A DNA stretch of 64,000 nucleotides from Eoetvoesiella caeni (GCF_003315175.1 NZ_QNRQ01000015.1:37708-101707), one strand, 5' to 3'. Positions 43,558 through 55,111 are shown, counted from the first letter of the stretch. The notes: generated by a model from the sequence alone, not told the origin. Program-made: numbers and translations.

Positions 43558-44953
43558 GCACGACATGGACGCCGCCGTGTCGCCCGGCTCGCCGGAACTG
43601 GGCGCGGGCTGGACCGCCGGCAGCGTCACGGACAAGATCACCGGCATCGTCCTGGCGCGGCGCGGGCCCTGGACGCATGGCTGGCAGGCGCACTGGCGCT
43701 GGCGCAGCGCCTTGCTTATCAGCTTTACCGGCGTGCTTGTGCTGCTGGCGGCCAGCACCTGGCTGTTCATGCGCGGCGTAGGCCTGTTCGGCGTCAACAT
43801 TCCGGTGGCATGGGGTTTTGCCCTGGGCAACTTCGTGTGGTGGATAGGCATAGGCCATGCGGGCACTTTCATTTCAGCCATCCTCCTGCTGCTGCGCCAG
43901 CGCTGGCGCACGTCCATCAATCGCTATGCCGAAGCCATGACGCTGTTCGCGGCCGGCATTGCCGGGCTGTTTCCCATACTGCATCTTGGGCGCCCGTGGT
44001 TTGCCTACTGGCTTTTGCCTTACCCCAACCGCATGGAGCTATGGCCGCAATGGCGCAGCCCCCTGGTTTGGGACATCTTCGCCATCTCCACCTATTTGCT
44101 GGTGTCCCTGCTTTTTTGGTACGTGGGCCTGATTCCGGACCTGGCGTCGCTGCGCGACAAGGCCAAGAGCCATGGCAAGCGGCTGGCCTATGGTTTGTTG
44201 GCCCTGGGCTGGCGCGGCGATGCGCGCCACTGGCAGCACTATGAGTCCGCATACCTTTTGCTGGCGGGCCTGGCCACGCCTTTGGTGGTTTCGGTGCACA
44301 CGGTGGTGTCGCTGGATTTTTCGATCGGCAATACGCCGGGATACCACTCCACCATTTTTCCTCCTTACTTCGTGGCCGGCGCACTGTTCTCGGGATTCGC
44401 CATGGTCATCACGCTGGCCATTCCGCTGCGCCATTATTTCAAGCTGCAAGACTTCATTACCCTGCGCCATCTGGACCTTGCCGCCAAGGTCATGCTGGCC
44501 TGCAGTCTTTTCGTGGCCTACGGCTATGCCTCGGAAATATTCACGGCCTACTACAGCGGCGACATCTACGAAATCCATATGACTCAGGACCGGTTCACGG
44601 GCGCCTATGCGCCGGTTTACTGGGCCTACATCTTCTGCAATGTCCTGCTGCCGCAAGCGCTATGGTGGCGGCGCGCTAGACGCAGCGTGCCGGCGCTGCT
44701 GGTCATCAGCCTGCTCATCAACGCCGGCATGTGGATGGAGCGCTTTCTGATCGTGGTGCAAAGCCTGCATCAGGACTTCCTTCCGTCTTCGTGGGGCATC
44801 TTCATACCTTCTTTTTGGGACTGGACCTTCCTGTTCTCCTCCATCGCCATGTTTGTCTGGCTGTTCCTGATGTTCATCCGCTACCTGCCGATGATTTCCA
44901 TGGCCGAAATGCGCGGACTGGTCCAGGAAACCGCCGAGGAGGAACCGCGATGA
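43550..44953 (+). CDS. actC: Alternative Complex III NrfD-type membrane subunit ActC
   Basis: A 467-residue NrfD/PsrC-like protein with about ten transmembrane helices. Typical segments are ITGIVLARRGPWTHGWQAHW before helix 1, WGFALGNFVWWIGIGHAGTF, LHLGRPWFAYWLLPYPNR (the conserved region near the quinol site, about residue 146), and ERFLIVVQSLHQDFLPSSWG (about 396). ActC is thought to bind quinol and to carry the proton pathway. It overlaps actB at its start and actD at its stop (ATGA), so translation is coupled on both sides. Confidence 0.9.
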   Translation: MAEHDMDAAVSPGSPELGAGWTAGSVTDKITGIVLARRGPWTHGWQAHWRWRSALLISFTGVLVLLAASTWLFMRGVGLFGVNIPVAWGFALGNFVWWIGIGHAGTFISAILLLLRQRWRTSINRYAEAMTLFAAGIAGLFPILHLGRPWFAYWLLPYPNRMELWPQWRSPLVWDIFAISTYLLVSLLFWYVGLIPDLASLRDKAKSHGKRLAYGLLALGWRGDARHWQHYESAYLLLAGLATPLVVSVHTVVSLDFSIGNTPGYHSTIFPPYFVAGALFSGFAMVITLAIPLRHYFKLQDFITLRHLDLAAKVMLACSLFVAYGYASEIFTAYYSGDIYEIHMTQDRFTGAYAPVYWAYIFCNVLLPQALWWRRARRSVPALLVISLLINAGMWMERFLIVVQSLHQDFLPSSWGIFIPSFWDWTFLFSSIAMFVWLFLMFIRYLPMISMAEMRGLVQETAEEEPR

Positions 44954-45495
44954 AGCCGCTGCTTTATGGCGTCATGGGCCGCTTCGAAACGCCCGAGGCC
45001 CTGCTCGACGCAATTCGCACGCTGCGCCGGGAGAACCCGGACTTGCGCCTGGAAGCCTTTGCGCCTTATGCCGTGGAAGGGCTGACCGAGGCGCTGGCAC
45101 TGCCGCCCAGCCGCATACCGCTGATTACCCTGGCGGGCGGCCTGGTCGGCGGACTGGGCGGATTTTTCATGCAGTGGTATGCGGCCGTCGTTTCATTTCC
45201 GGAGAACATTGGCGGCCGCCCGCTCAACAGCTGGCCCATGTTCATACCTGTCACTTTCGAAATGGCGGTGCTGTGCGCCGCGCTGGCCGCTGTTTTCGGC
45301 ATGCTGCTAAGCAACGGCCTGCCGCGCATTTACCATCCCGTGTTCAACACCCCCCATTTCGGGCTGGCCACGCGGGACCGGTACTTTCTTTGCGTACGCT
45401 CGGGGCCGGCCGGAACAGACAAGATCAACACCGAGCATTGGACGCGTGTGCTCACGCAATTGGGCGCCCAGACACCCGTCGAGGTGTGGTCGTGA
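44950..45495 (+). CDS. actD: Alternative Complex III subunit ActD (DUF3341)
   Basis: A 181-residue DUF3341 protein. A soluble N-terminal domain (LYGVMGRFETPEALLDAIRT) precedes two transmembrane helices (about residues 58-80, PLITLAGGLVGGLGGFFMQW; and about 97-120, FIPVTFEMAVLCAALAAVFG), the region between carrying the conserved FPENIGGRPLNSWP segment. The C-terminal part (NTPHFGLATRDRYFLCVR) faces the cytoplasm. It is a structural subunit of Alternative Complex III. It starts in an ATGA overlap with actC, and its stop overlaps the GTG of actE (GTGA). Confidence 0.9.
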   Translation: MKPLLYGVMGRFETPEALLDAIRTLRRENPDLRLEAFAPYAVEGLTEALALPPSRIPLITLAGGLVGGLGGFFMQWYAAVVSFPENIGGRPLNSWPMFIPVTFEMAVLCAALAAVFGMLLSNGLPRIYHPVFNTPHFGLATRDRYFLCVRSGPAGTDKINTEHWTRVLTQLGAQTPVEVWS

Positions 45496-46235
45496 AGCGG
45501 CGGCATGCGGCCCTTGCGCTGGCACTGCCGCTATTGCTGCAGCTGCCGGGTTGCGAGCGGATGCTGCACAATATGTACGACCAACCCAGGGGCAAGGCCT
45601 ATCGCTCCAGCGAAATGTTCCCGGACGGTTCGGGGTCCCGCACGCCTCCACCCGGGACAGTCGTGTATGCGCGCGGCGCTCGCCCGGGCTCGTCCAGCGG
45701 ACGCCTTGGGGCGCAAGAGGCCGAACGCGAGGCGCGCGATAGCGCGGCGCTGACGCAGCCCTATCCGCTGAACGAGCAACTGCTGGCACACGGACGCGAG
45801 CGCTTCAATATTTATTGCATGCCTTGCCACAGCGCGGTGGGCGATGGCGACGGGCGCATCGTGCAGCGCGGTTTTCCCGCACCGCCTTCATATCATGGCG
45901 ACCGCCTGCGCGGTGTGCCCGACCGCTACATCTACACAGTCATCTCCAACGGCTATGGCGTCATGGCTTCATATGCCGACCGCCTCAGCCCTTCCGAGCG
46001 CTGGGCCATCGTGGCCTATGTGCGGGCGCTGCAGCTTAGCCAGCATGCAAAGCTGGACCACCTGCCGGCCGCCGTGGCGGCACAGGCCAGGAAGGCCCTG
46101 GCCGTTCAGGCCGGCACGCCGGCAGGCAACGAGCCCGCATCAACAAGCACCGGTTCAGGCGACGGCGCCCAAGGCAGCGCATCGGGCAGCGACACCGCGG
46201 CGGCGCCTGCCGGCCCGAAAGGAGGCCACCCATGA
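45492..46235 (+). CDS. actE: Alternative Complex III monohaem cytochrome c subunit ActE
   Basis: A 247-residue lipoprotein cytochrome starting with GTG 45492. The signal (KRRHAALALALPLLLQLPGC) ends with lipobox LPGC (Cys about residue 21). The haem site is CMPCH (about 112) within RERFNIYCMPCHSAVGDGDG, followed by RGFPAPPSYHGDRLRG and the distal region VISNGYGVMASYADRLSPSERW with the axial methionine. The C-terminal 50 residues are a Gly/Ser/Ala-rich tail of low complexity. It delivers electrons from ActA/ActB towards the oxidase. Start and stop overlap its neighbours. Confidence 0.9.
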   Translation: MKRRHAALALALPLLLQLPGCERMLHNMYDQPRGKAYRSSEMFPDGSGSRTPPPGTVVYARGARPGSSSGRLGAQEAEREARDSAALTQPYPLNEQLLAHGRERFNIYCMPCHSAVGDGDGRIVQRGFPAPPSYHGDRLRGVPDRYIYTVISNGYGVMASYADRLSPSERWAIVAYVRALQLSQHAKLDHLPAAVAAQARKALAVQAGTPAGNEPASTSTGSGDGAQGSASGSDTAAAPAGPKGGHP

Positions 46236-47479
46236 CGCGCTTCAACAATTGGCACAGCGCAAACTGGCTGCTTGCCGGCGCGATTGCCATTGCGTTGTTC
46301 TGCCTTGGCGCCTTTGTGGACAGGCAGGCCTACTATGCCTGCTGGCTGGCCGCATGGTGGACCTGCGCCGGGGCGGTACTGGGCTCGCAAGCCAATCTAT
46401 GGCTGCACGATTTGACCGGCGGCGCCTGGGGGCTGCCGCTGCGGCCGATATGGCGCCGGGTCGCAGCCGCCATGCCCATGCTTCTTGCCTTGATGCTTCC
46501 GCTTGTTGTCGCCGCCTGGACGTTCTACCCCTGGGCCCAGCCGGGGTGGACGCCGCAAGCCGAGGCCCCCGCATTCAAGGCAGCATGGCTATCGCCCCCC
46601 TTCGTCACCGTTCGCCTGCTGGTCTATGCCGCACTGTGGCAGGCGACGGCGCTGATGTCGGCCCGCCGCGAAGCCTACTGGACCGCCCGGGAAATAGACT
46701 CGGTCAGAGGACGCGCGGCCGCATCGGCTGATGAACAGTACGAAAGGCCGCAGCCCGGCAAGCGGCGCAAAGGCGGAAGCGCATTCTGCCTTTTTGTCTA
46801 TGGCCTTACCGTCAGCCTGGCCAGCGTCGATCTGGTCCAGTCCTTGATGCCGCAATGGTATTCCAGCGGCTTCGGCCTGATCGCCGTCGCCATGCAGATG
46901 AAGCTGGGATTTGCGCTGGGAGTCCTGGGTGCAAGCGCTCCCGGCCAATGGCAAACGACGCCAGGCCAGCGCAACGCGGGACACGCCGGCCCCGTGGCCC
47001 CATACAAGGACAAGACCATCTTCCTCGCCGAAATGGGACGCGACTGGGGCAACCTGCTGCTGATGTATGTGCTGATGTGGGCCTATGTGGGCTTCGTACA
47101 GTTCCTGATCATATGGGCCGAAAACCTGCCCAACGAAATTGCATGGTATGTGCCGCGCCTTCAAACAGGCTGGGTCTGGCTTGGGGGAACGCTGGTTATG
47201 GCCGGCTTCTTTGCGCCGCTGTTTCTTTTATTGTTCCGTAGCGTCAAGCAGAATCGCCAGCGCTTGCGTGGCCTGGCCATGGCCCTGTGCATGCTGGGAT
47301 GGGCGGAGTCTGTGTGGGTCACGCTGCCGTCCGTGCCCGGACTGACCTGGCACGCCTTATGGATGGCGCCCCTGGCACTGGCCGGCATGGCCGCCCTGCT
47401 GCGGACCATGCCGCTGCCGGGCGAACATCGCATGCGCCAAAGGCCGATAGCCGCAACACAAGTTCAGGAGGGCGAATGA
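46232..47479 (+). CDS. actF: Alternative Complex III membrane subunit ActF
   Basis: A 415-residue polytopic protein, a partial NrfD/ActC-like paralogue with about ten hydrophobic helices. Recognisable ActF segments are SWPP-like SPPFVTVRLLVYAALW near residue 125, SVDLVQSLMPQWYSSGFGLI (about 192) and FLAEMGRDWGNLLLMYVLMW-AYVGFVQFLIIWAENLPNEI (about 265-305), a stretch strongly conserved in ActF. A charged loop (about 160-185) separates the halves. It starts in an ATGA overlap with actE and ends in one with the next gene. Confidence 0.9.
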   Translation: MTRFNNWHSANWLLAGAIAIALFCLGAFVDRQAYYACWLAAWWTCAGAVLGSQANLWLHDLTGGAWGLPLRPIWRRVAAAMPMLLALMLPLVVAAWTFYPWAQPGWTPQAEAPAFKAAWLSPPFVTVRLLVYAALWQATALMSARREAYWTAREIDSVRGRAAASADEQYERPQPGKRRKGGSAFCLFVYGLTVSLASVDLVQSLMPQWYSSGFGLIAVAMQMKLGFALGVLGASAPGQWQTTPGQRNAGHAGPVAPYKDKTIFLAEMGRDWGNLLLMYVLMWAYVGFVQFLIIWAENLPNEIAWYVPRLQTGWVWLGGTLVMAGFFAPLFLLLFRSVKQNRQRLRGLAMALCMLGWAESVWVTLPSVPGLTWHALWMAPLALAGMAALLRTMPLPGEHRMRQRPIAATQVQEGE

Positions 47480-48012
47480 CGCAGAAACAGGCTTATTCAA
47501 ACGAGGCGCCCATGCGGCGCGTCCTGCCCTTGCTGGCATTGCTTGTGGTCGTGATCGCGCTGGTGTTGGCGGCGGTGTCGGTGCTTACATCAATATGGAA
47601 TGTTCGCGATATTCCCAATTGGCCGCCTCCCAGCCAATTACAAGGCGCGGCGCCGGCCCTGGAAACAACGCCCCAGCCCGCACTGCAGGCTTATCTGGCG
47701 CAAAAGGCAAAGATCGCCGACGGCTATTCGTGGGTGGACGAAAAACAAGGCGTGGCACACATTCCCATTGAGTTGGCCATGCAGGCGCTGGCGCAGCCGG
47801 ACGGGCGGGCGGCAAGCGAACGCGAAGCCTGGCTCATGGGGCTGCAAGCCGAAGAAAGCAGGCAAACCGGCAAGGATGCCGCGGCACGCGCATTGCAGGC
47901 AGCCGACGGCGCGGCCTCCCGCCCAAAGGGCGAAGCGGAAAGTGCCGCAGCACGGGGTCCCCAGCCGGGGCCGCTGCCCCGCCGCGCCGGGCAAGCAAAG
48001 GAAAAGCCATGA
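47476..48012 (+). CDS. uncharacterised single-span protein of the ActABCDEF-caa3 operon
   Basis: A 178-residue protein with AGGAGG upstream and an ATGA overlap with actF. One transmembrane helix (about residues 17-42, VLPLLALLVVVIALVLAAVS) is followed by a periplasmic part containing LQAYLAQKAKIADGYSWVDE-KQGVAHIPIELAMQALA, a pattern common in small accessory proteins of cytochrome oxidase operons, then an Ala/Gln/Arg-rich low-complexity tail. No haem or metal motif is present. It probably helps assemble or join the ACIII-oxidase supercomplex (inference). Its stop overlaps an 8-codon micro-ORF that leads to the Sco gene. Confidence 0.75.
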   Translation: MTQKQAYSNEAPMRRVLPLLALLVVVIALVLAAVSVLTSIWNVRDIPNWPPPSQLQGAAPALETTPQPALQAYLAQKAKIADGYSWVDEKQGVAHIPIELAMQALAQPDGRAASEREAWLMGLQAEESRQTGKDAAARALQAADGAASRPKGEAESAAARGPQPGPLPRRAGQAKEKP

Positions 48013-48035
48013 ACGCGCGCACGAGGACTTCATGA
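48009..48035 (+). CDS. 8-codon micro-ORF bridging to the Sco gene
   Basis: ATG 48009 overlaps the preceding stop (ATGA). The frame reads MNARTRTS and stops at TGA 48033-48035, which overlaps the ATG of the Sco gene at 48032 (ATGA). It probably has no function as a peptide but would carry ribosomes across the gap, keeping translation coupled. Confidence 0.4.
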   Translation: MNARTRTS

Positions 48036-48838
48036 TGAAGCGGCTATTGGCCCTTGCCATGTTCTGCGCCTGCAACGCGGCTGTGGGCGCTACTGCCCTT
48101 GAGTTCAGCCAGAACCTGGGCGCCATGCTGCCCCTGCGGGCGACATTCACGGATGCACAAGGACATGCCACGCGGCTGGGTGAGTATTTCGGCAATACGC
48201 CGGTTGTCATGGTATTTGGCTACTACCATTGCCCGCGACTGTGCAGCACCGTCATGGATGGCGTGCTGCAGGCAATACAGGATGCCGGCCTGCCCTATGC
48301 CGTGGTCGGCATAGGCATAGACCCGCGCGAAACCCCGGCCGACGCCGCAAGCAAGCTCAAGGCATATCGAAGCGCCGACGACAATGCCGCCAAGCTGCAT
48401 TTGCTGACAGGCCGGCAAGACCAGATTGAACGCGTCGCCCGCACGGCGGGATTCCAGTATGAATACGACCAGCCCAGCGACCAGTTCACTCACCCCGCCG
48501 GCTTTCTCGTGGCCACGCCCGCCGGCAGGATATCGCGCTACTTTTCCGGCTTGCGTTTCGATCGCCGCGACGTTCGCCTGGCGCTGATCGAAGCTTCGGA
48601 CGAGCGTGTCGGCAGCCTGGCGGAACAGGTGCTGCTGTTGTGCAGCCATTACGATCCGCTGGCCGGACGCTATACCTTCGCGGCCATGACGCTGGCGAGG
48701 ATCGTCGGCCTCCTTACCATACTGCTGCTGGCGGCCGGCATCTGGCGTGCGCGCCGGCGCTCCGCTACCCGGCCGGGCCCCCGGCGCCCGGATGGCCAAG
48801 AATTGCAGGCACAGGGCCGCGCGCGGAGGCCCTCATGA
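48032..48838 (+). CDS. Sco1/SenC-type copper chaperone for the oxidase
   Basis: A 268-residue membrane-anchored Sco protein. A signal peptide (about residues 1-22, ending CNAAVGA) is followed by the thioredoxin fold with the copper-binding CPRLC (about residues 67-71, in FGYYHCPRLC) and the third ligand histidine in QFTHPAGF (about 150). A transmembrane helix near the C-terminus (about 213-238, ARIVGLLTILLLAAGIWRAR) gives a C-tail anchor, the layout seen in caa3-operon Sco proteins. It inserts copper into the CuA site of the subunit II encoded next. ATG 48035 is an alternative start one codon later. Confidence 0.88.
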   Translation: MMKRLLALAMFCACNAAVGATALEFSQNLGAMLPLRATFTDAQGHATRLGEYFGNTPVVMVFGYYHCPRLCSTVMDGVLQAIQDAGLPYAVVGIGIDPRETPADAASKLKAYRSADDNAAKLHLLTGRQDQIERVARTAGFQYEYDQPSDQFTHPAGFLVATPAGRISRYFSGLRFDRRDVRLALIEASDERVGSLAEQVLLLCSHYDPLAGRYTFAAMTLARIVGLLTILLLAAGIWRARRRSATRPGPRRPDGQELQAQGRARRPS

Positions 48839-49788
48839 ACCAAGGCCTTACATTGCTGCCCCAATCGGCCACCGCCGCCGCGCGCGCCACGGATACGCTT
48901 TATCTGGTTCTGGTCGGATTCTCGGGGCTGATCGCCGCTATTTTCATTACGCTGATCATCGTGTTCTGCTATCGCTACCGGCGCAACGCACAGGCTGATC
49001 GCAGCAAGCCGCCCTCGCATGCCTGGGGCCTGGAAGCCGCATGGACTATTGCGCCGCTGCTGGTCTTTCTTTGGCTGTTTGCGTGGGCCGCGCGTGACTA
49101 TGCGGTGCAAGCCCGCGCACCCGACAATGCCATGCAGATATTCATCGTTGCCAAGCAATGGGTGTGGACGGTTGAGCATCCCAACGGGCGACGTGAAATC
49201 AACGAGCTTCATATTCCCGTCGACACCCCGGTCAAGCTGATCATGACTTCGCAAGACGTCATTCACAGTTTTTTTGTGCCCGCCTTTCGCAACAAGCGCG
49301 ATGTGGTGCCGGGGCGCTACAGCACTATCTGGTTCCAGGCCGACAGGCCGGGGAAATATTTATTGCTTTGCGCCGAGTATTGCGGCACGGAGCATTCCGA
49401 AATGAAAGGACGGATCATTGCCATGGAACCGGAAGACTACACGCGCTGGGAACAAGATGGCGCGGGCGAGGCCGGCCTTGCCCAGCAAGGCTTTGCCTTG
49501 TTCCGCCAACATGGGTGCATGGGTTGCCATGCGGCGGCTTCTACCGTACATGCGCCCGAACTCTCGGGCCTGCTGGGCCGGCGCGTGCATCTTTCCGACG
49601 GCAGCAGCCTGGTGGCCGACGAAACCTATGTGCGGGATTCCATCATGGAGCCCCAGAAGGCGATCGTTGCGGGCTACGACGCGATCATGCCTTCGTTCAA
49701 GAACCAGCTCAATGAAGAGGAGATCATGGCAATCATCGAATATATCCGCTCGCTGGGCCCTGATCAGTTGATGGGAGAGCGACCATGA
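48835..49788 (+). CDS. ctaC: caa3-type cytochrome c oxidase subunit II with fused cytochrome c
   Basis: A 317-residue subunit. Two transmembrane helices (about residues 22-48 and 64-86) precede the CuA domain, whose ligands are in [12 protein letters not shown] (about 179-190) with the upstream histidine in [17 protein letters not shown] cytochrome c domain is fused at the C-terminus: CMGCH at about 229 and an axial methionine in [17 protein letters not shown]. The fusion defines the caa3 type, which takes electrons directly from the cytochromes of Alternative Complex III. ATGA overlaps link it to sco and ctaD. Confidence 0.93.
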   Translation: MNQGLTLLPQSATAAARATDTLYLVLVGFSGLIAAIFITLIIVFCYRYRRNAQADRSKPPSHAWGLEAAWTIAPLLVFLWLFAWAARDYAVQARAPDNAMQIFIVAKQWVWTVEHPNGRREINELHIPVDTPVKLIMTSQDVIHSFFVPAFRNKRDVVPGRYSTIWFQADRPGKYLLLCAEYCGTEHSEMKGRIIAMEPEDYTRWEQDGAGEAGLAQQGFALFRQHGCMGCHAAASTVHAPELSGLLGRRVHLSDGSSLVADETYVRDSIMEPQKAIVAGYDAIMPSFKNQLNEEEIMAIIEYIRSLGPDQLMGERP

Positions 49789-51437
49789 GCGCAAATGCTG
49801 CGGATGCCGCCGCAAGCGCGGGCGGCGGCGGTCCGGCCGTTGCCGCGTCGAGCTATCTACATGATGGATATTCGCTGTGGTCGTGGATAAGCAGCCGCGA
49901 CCACAAGCGCATCGCCATTCTGTATGCCTTGTCGATCACGGCATTTTTCTTCATTGGCGCCGTTGCCGCCGGGCTGATCCGGCTGGAGCTGTTTACGCCC
50001 GTTGCCGACGTCGTGGACGCCGACACCTACGACAGGCTGTTCACCGCCCACGGCGTCATCATGGTATGGATGTTCCTGATTCCGTCGATACCGTCGGTGT
50101 TCGGCAATTTCGTGCTGCCGCTGATGATAGGCGCGCGCGACCTGGCTTTTCCGAACTTGAACCTGCTTAGCTGGTACCTGTATGCGGGCGGCGGCCTGTT
50201 CACTATTGCAGCCATGCTGCTGGGCGGCGTGGATACGGGCTGGACTTTCTATACACCCTATTCTTCAATCTTCTCCAATACCCATGTCATCCTGACCTTG
50301 GCAGGCGTTCTTGTCGTGGGCTTCTCGTCCATTCTTACCGGGCTCAACTTCATCGTCACCGTGCATACGCTGCGCGCCCCGGGCATGGGTTGGTTCAAGC
50401 TGCCGCTTTTCGTGTGGGCCATTTACGCGACAAGCGTGATACTGGTGCTGGCCACACCCGTGCTGGCCATTACCCTGCTGCTGCTGGCCGCCGAACGCAT
50501 TTTCCATATCGGCTTTTTCAACCCCGCCCTGGGCGGCGACCCGCTGCTGTTCCAGCATCTGTTCTGGTTCTATTCGCATCCGGCCGTATACATCATGATC
50601 CTGCCGGCCATGGGAGTAGCCAGCGAGATCATTCCCTGCTTCGCCCGCAAGCGCGTATTCGGCTATAAGTTCATGGCCTTTGCCATCGTGGGCATCGCTG
50701 TCGTGAGCTTCCTGGTATGGGGCCACCATATGTTCGTCAGCGGCCAGTCGGTATACGCCAACATGGTGTTCTCGGTTCTTAGCTTTGTGGTGGCCGTGCC
50801 CTCGGCCATCAAGGTTTTCAACTGGACGGCCACCCTGTACAAAGGTTCCATTACTTTCTCCGCGCCCATGCTTTATGCGCTGGGCTTCGTCATACTTTTC
50901 ATGGCGGGCGGCCTGACCGGGCTATTCCTGGCTTCTTTGTCGATAGATGTGCATGTAACCGACACCTATTTTGTGGTGGCGCATTTCCACTACATCATGG
51001 TGGGCGGGTCCGTCATGGCCTACCTGGGCGCCATGCACTACTGGTGGCCCAAGATCACCGGCCGGATGTACGCCGAGTCGTGGGCGCGCGTGGCGGCGCT
51101 TATTATCTTTGCCGGCTTCAACCTGACGTTCTTTCCGCAATACCTGCTGGGCTATGACGGCATGCCTCGGCGCTACCATACCTATCCTGAACAATTCCAG
51201 CTGCTCAACATACTGTCGTCAAGCGGCGCGGTCGTGCTGGCCATAGGTTATCTGCTGCCGCTTGGCTACCTGCTGTGGTCGCTGCGGCACGGAGAGCGCG
51301 CTCCCGACAATCCCTGGCGGGCTACCGGCCTGGAATGGCAAACATCGTCGCCCCCGCCGCAGCATAATTTCGACCGGCAGCCGGACGGCTCGGCCGAACC
51401 CTACGACTACACGCCGCATCGAGGTATTCATCAATGA
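49785..51437 (+). CDS. ctaD: caa3-type cytochrome c oxidase subunit I (A2 subfamily)
   Basis: A 550-residue haem-copper oxidase core with twelve helices. Haem a ligands are in [10 protein letters not shown] (about residue 87) and the final pair in [11 protein letters not shown] (about 397-400). CuB ligands are the histidine in [10 protein letters not shown] (about 263) and the pair in WGHHMFVSG (about 311). The glutamate of A1 oxidases before the CuB histidine is replaced by Tyr-Ser (YSHP), the hallmark of the A2 subfamily, as in Thermus caa3. It reduces O2 to water and pumps protons. It overlaps ctaC and ctaE by ATGA. Confidence 0.95.
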   Translation: MSANAADAAASAGGGGPAVAASSYLHDGYSLWSWISSRDHKRIAILYALSITAFFFIGAVAAGLIRLELFTPVADVVDADTYDRLFTAHGVIMVWMFLIPSIPSVFGNFVLPLMIGARDLAFPNLNLLSWYLYAGGGLFTIAAMLLGGVDTGWTFYTPYSSIFSNTHVILTLAGVLVVGFSSILTGLNFIVTVHTLRAPGMGWFKLPLFVWAIYATSVILVLATPVLAITLLLLAAERIFHIGFFNPALGGDPLLFQHLFWFYSHPAVYIMILPAMGVASEIIPCFARKRVFGYKFMAFAIVGIAVVSFLVWGHHMFVSGQSVYANMVFSVLSFVVAVPSAIKVFNWTATLYKGSITFSAPMLYALGFVILFMAGGLTGLFLASLSIDVHVTDTYFVVAHFHYIMVGGSVMAYLGAMHYWWPKITGRMYAESWARVAALIIFAGFNLTFFPQYLLGYDGMPRRYHTYPEQFQLLNILSSSGAVVLAIGYLLPLGYLLWSLRHGERAPDNPWRATGLEWQTSSPPPQHNFDRQPDGSAEPYDYTPHRGIHQ

Positions 51438-52066
51438 ATGCGCAGGCTGCCGAGCGCCCGGAGGCGTACGTCGATGCCCGTGCCCGGCTGGGCATGTGGG
51501 TATTCCTGGGTTCGGAGATCATGTTCTTCGGCCCTGTATTCTTTGCTTATCTGTACGGCCGCTATACATGGTCGCAGGCGTTCGCCACGGCCAGCAGAAG
51601 CACCAGCCTGCTGTGCGGCACCGTCAACACAGCCGTGCTGCTGACCAGCAGCCTGGGCGTGGCCATCGCGCTATTGCTTGCCGAGCGCGGCGCGCGCGAA
51701 CAGGCACGCCGCGCACTGAACGCCGTCGTGCTGCTGGGCCTGGCCTTCTTGCTGATCAAAGGCTACGAGTACCGGCAGGATTGGCATGAGCACCTGGTTC
51801 CCGGGCCGAGCTTCCACCTGGAAGGCGCCGCCAACCAGGCGGCTGCGCAATTGTTCTACTTCGTTTATTTTTTCTCGACCCTGCTGCATGCGCTGCATCT
51901 GATCATAGGCATAGGGTTGGTGCTGTACTGCCGCAGCTACCTGCAACGCGAGCCCGGCCACAAGGCCGTGCGAAGGCTGGAGATAACCGGGCTGTACTGG
52001 CATTTTGTCGACATTATCTGGATATTTCTGTATCCGGCGCTTTATCTGGCGGGCAGAGCATCATGA
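51434..52066 (+). CDS. ctaE: caa3-type cytochrome c oxidase subunit III
   Basis: A 210-residue protein with five transmembrane helices, the short form of subunit III found in caa3 oxidases. Motifs are [20 protein letters not shown] (helix 1), [40 protein letters not shown] (the conserved helix with the histidines), and [20 protein letters not shown] at the C-terminus. It stabilises subunit I. It starts in an ATGA overlap with ctaD and ends in one with a 23-codon micro-ORF. Confidence 0.93.
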   Translation: MNAQAAERPEAYVDARARLGMWVFLGSEIMFFGPVFFAYLYGRYTWSQAFATASRSTSLLCGTVNTAVLLTSSLGVAIALLLAERGAREQARRALNAVVLLGLAFLLIKGYEYRQDWHEHLVPGPSFHLEGAANQAAAQLFYFVYFFSTLLHALHLIIGIGLVLYCRSYLQREPGHKAVRRLEITGLYWHFVDIIWIFLYPALYLAGRAS

Positions 52067-52134
52067 ACAGACATCTCCATACCGCAAACGAACGGCGCGC
52101 GGCCTGCGCGCGCTTGATGCGGAGGCGGCCATGA
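52063..52134 (+). CDS. 23-codon micro-ORF bridging ctaE and the subunit IV gene
   Basis: ATG 52063 overlaps the ctaE stop (ATGA). The frame gives a basic peptide beginning [20 protein letters not shown] and stops at TGA 52132-52134, overlapping ATG 52131 of the subunit IV gene. GGAGG inside it (52120-52125) would also serve the next start. There is no membrane segment, so it is unlike known small oxidase subunits. Confidence 0.45.
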   Translation: MNRHLHTANERRAACARLMRRRP

Positions 52135-52445
52135 AGCCGCTGGTACTCGTCTGGGCCGCCTTGATGGCCCTGCTGGCCGCCACCACGGCAAGCTCGCTTG
52201 TGCCGCTGGGCGCGGCCAATGCAATACTGAACATTGTCATCGCCATGGCCAAGACTGCGCTGGTGGCCTTGTTTTTCATGCACCTGCGCCACAGTATCCC
52301 GTTGCTGCGCCTGGTTGCCATCGTGGGATTGGTTGCGCTTTGCCTGCTGTTCGTCCTTAGCGGCGCCGACTTCATTACACGCAACATAGAACGCAGCGCC
52401 TGGCAGCCGGCGCAGCCCAGCCTCAGCGCGGGGCAGGCTTCGTAG
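52131..52445 (+). CDS. caa3-type cytochrome c oxidase subunit IV (prokaryotic COX4 family)
   Basis: A 104-residue protein with three hydrophobic helices (about residues 4-25, 30-52 and 60-80), including AILNIVIAMAKTALVALFFM-HLRHSIPLLR, the typical bacterial COX4/CyoD-like segment with FFMHLR. It is the last gene of the ACIII-caa3 operon. The start is ATG 52131, six bases after GGAGGC; the frame is open further upstream but that part overlaps ctaE. It is followed by about 95 bases without a clear terminator. Confidence 0.87.
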   Translation: MKPLVLVWAALMALLAATTASSLVPLGAANAILNIVIAMAKTALVALFFMHLRHSIPLLRLVAIVGLVALCLLFVLSGADFITRNIERSAWQPAQPSLSAGQAS

Positions 52446-52539
52446 GCGCCGGCATCGCAGTATTCCCTTGCTGCCTATGCGCCCCGCATGGCTGACAAGC
52501 CCCATGCAGTCCCGAATTAATCAACGCCAAATATTAAGC

Positions 52540-52570
52540 TTGACCTTCCAATCATGGGAAGCTCTATCCT
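52540..52570 (+). promoter_or_regulatory. CueR-type copper-responsive promoter of copA
   Basis: The -35 box TTGACC (52540-52545) and -10 box TATCCT (52565-52570) are separated by 19 bases, longer than normal, as in MerR-family promoters. The spacer carries the dyad ACCTTCC-N7-GGAAGCT (52543-52563), nearly identical to the CueR box (ACCTTCC-N7-GGAAGGT). Cu(I)-bound CueR would twist this spacer to activate copA. Confidence 0.88.
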
Positions 52571-52609
52571 CTTCTTTATCGGTTTGAATTGACTACAAGG
52601 AGATGGGAT

Positions 52610-55111
<2,502 letters not shown>

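Noticed and set aside
41581..43920. A 779-codon open frame on the minus strand
   Set aside because: It lies opposite actB, whose Tat signal, Fe-S motifs and operon position are clear. Its translation is rich in His, Arg and Gly with no domain; it is a by-product of high G+C.
43550..44953. ActC as a polysulfide or nitrite reductase NrfD subunit
   Set aside because: The NrfD fold is shared, but the surrounding ActA, ActB, DUF3341 and ActF genes place it in Alternative Complex III.
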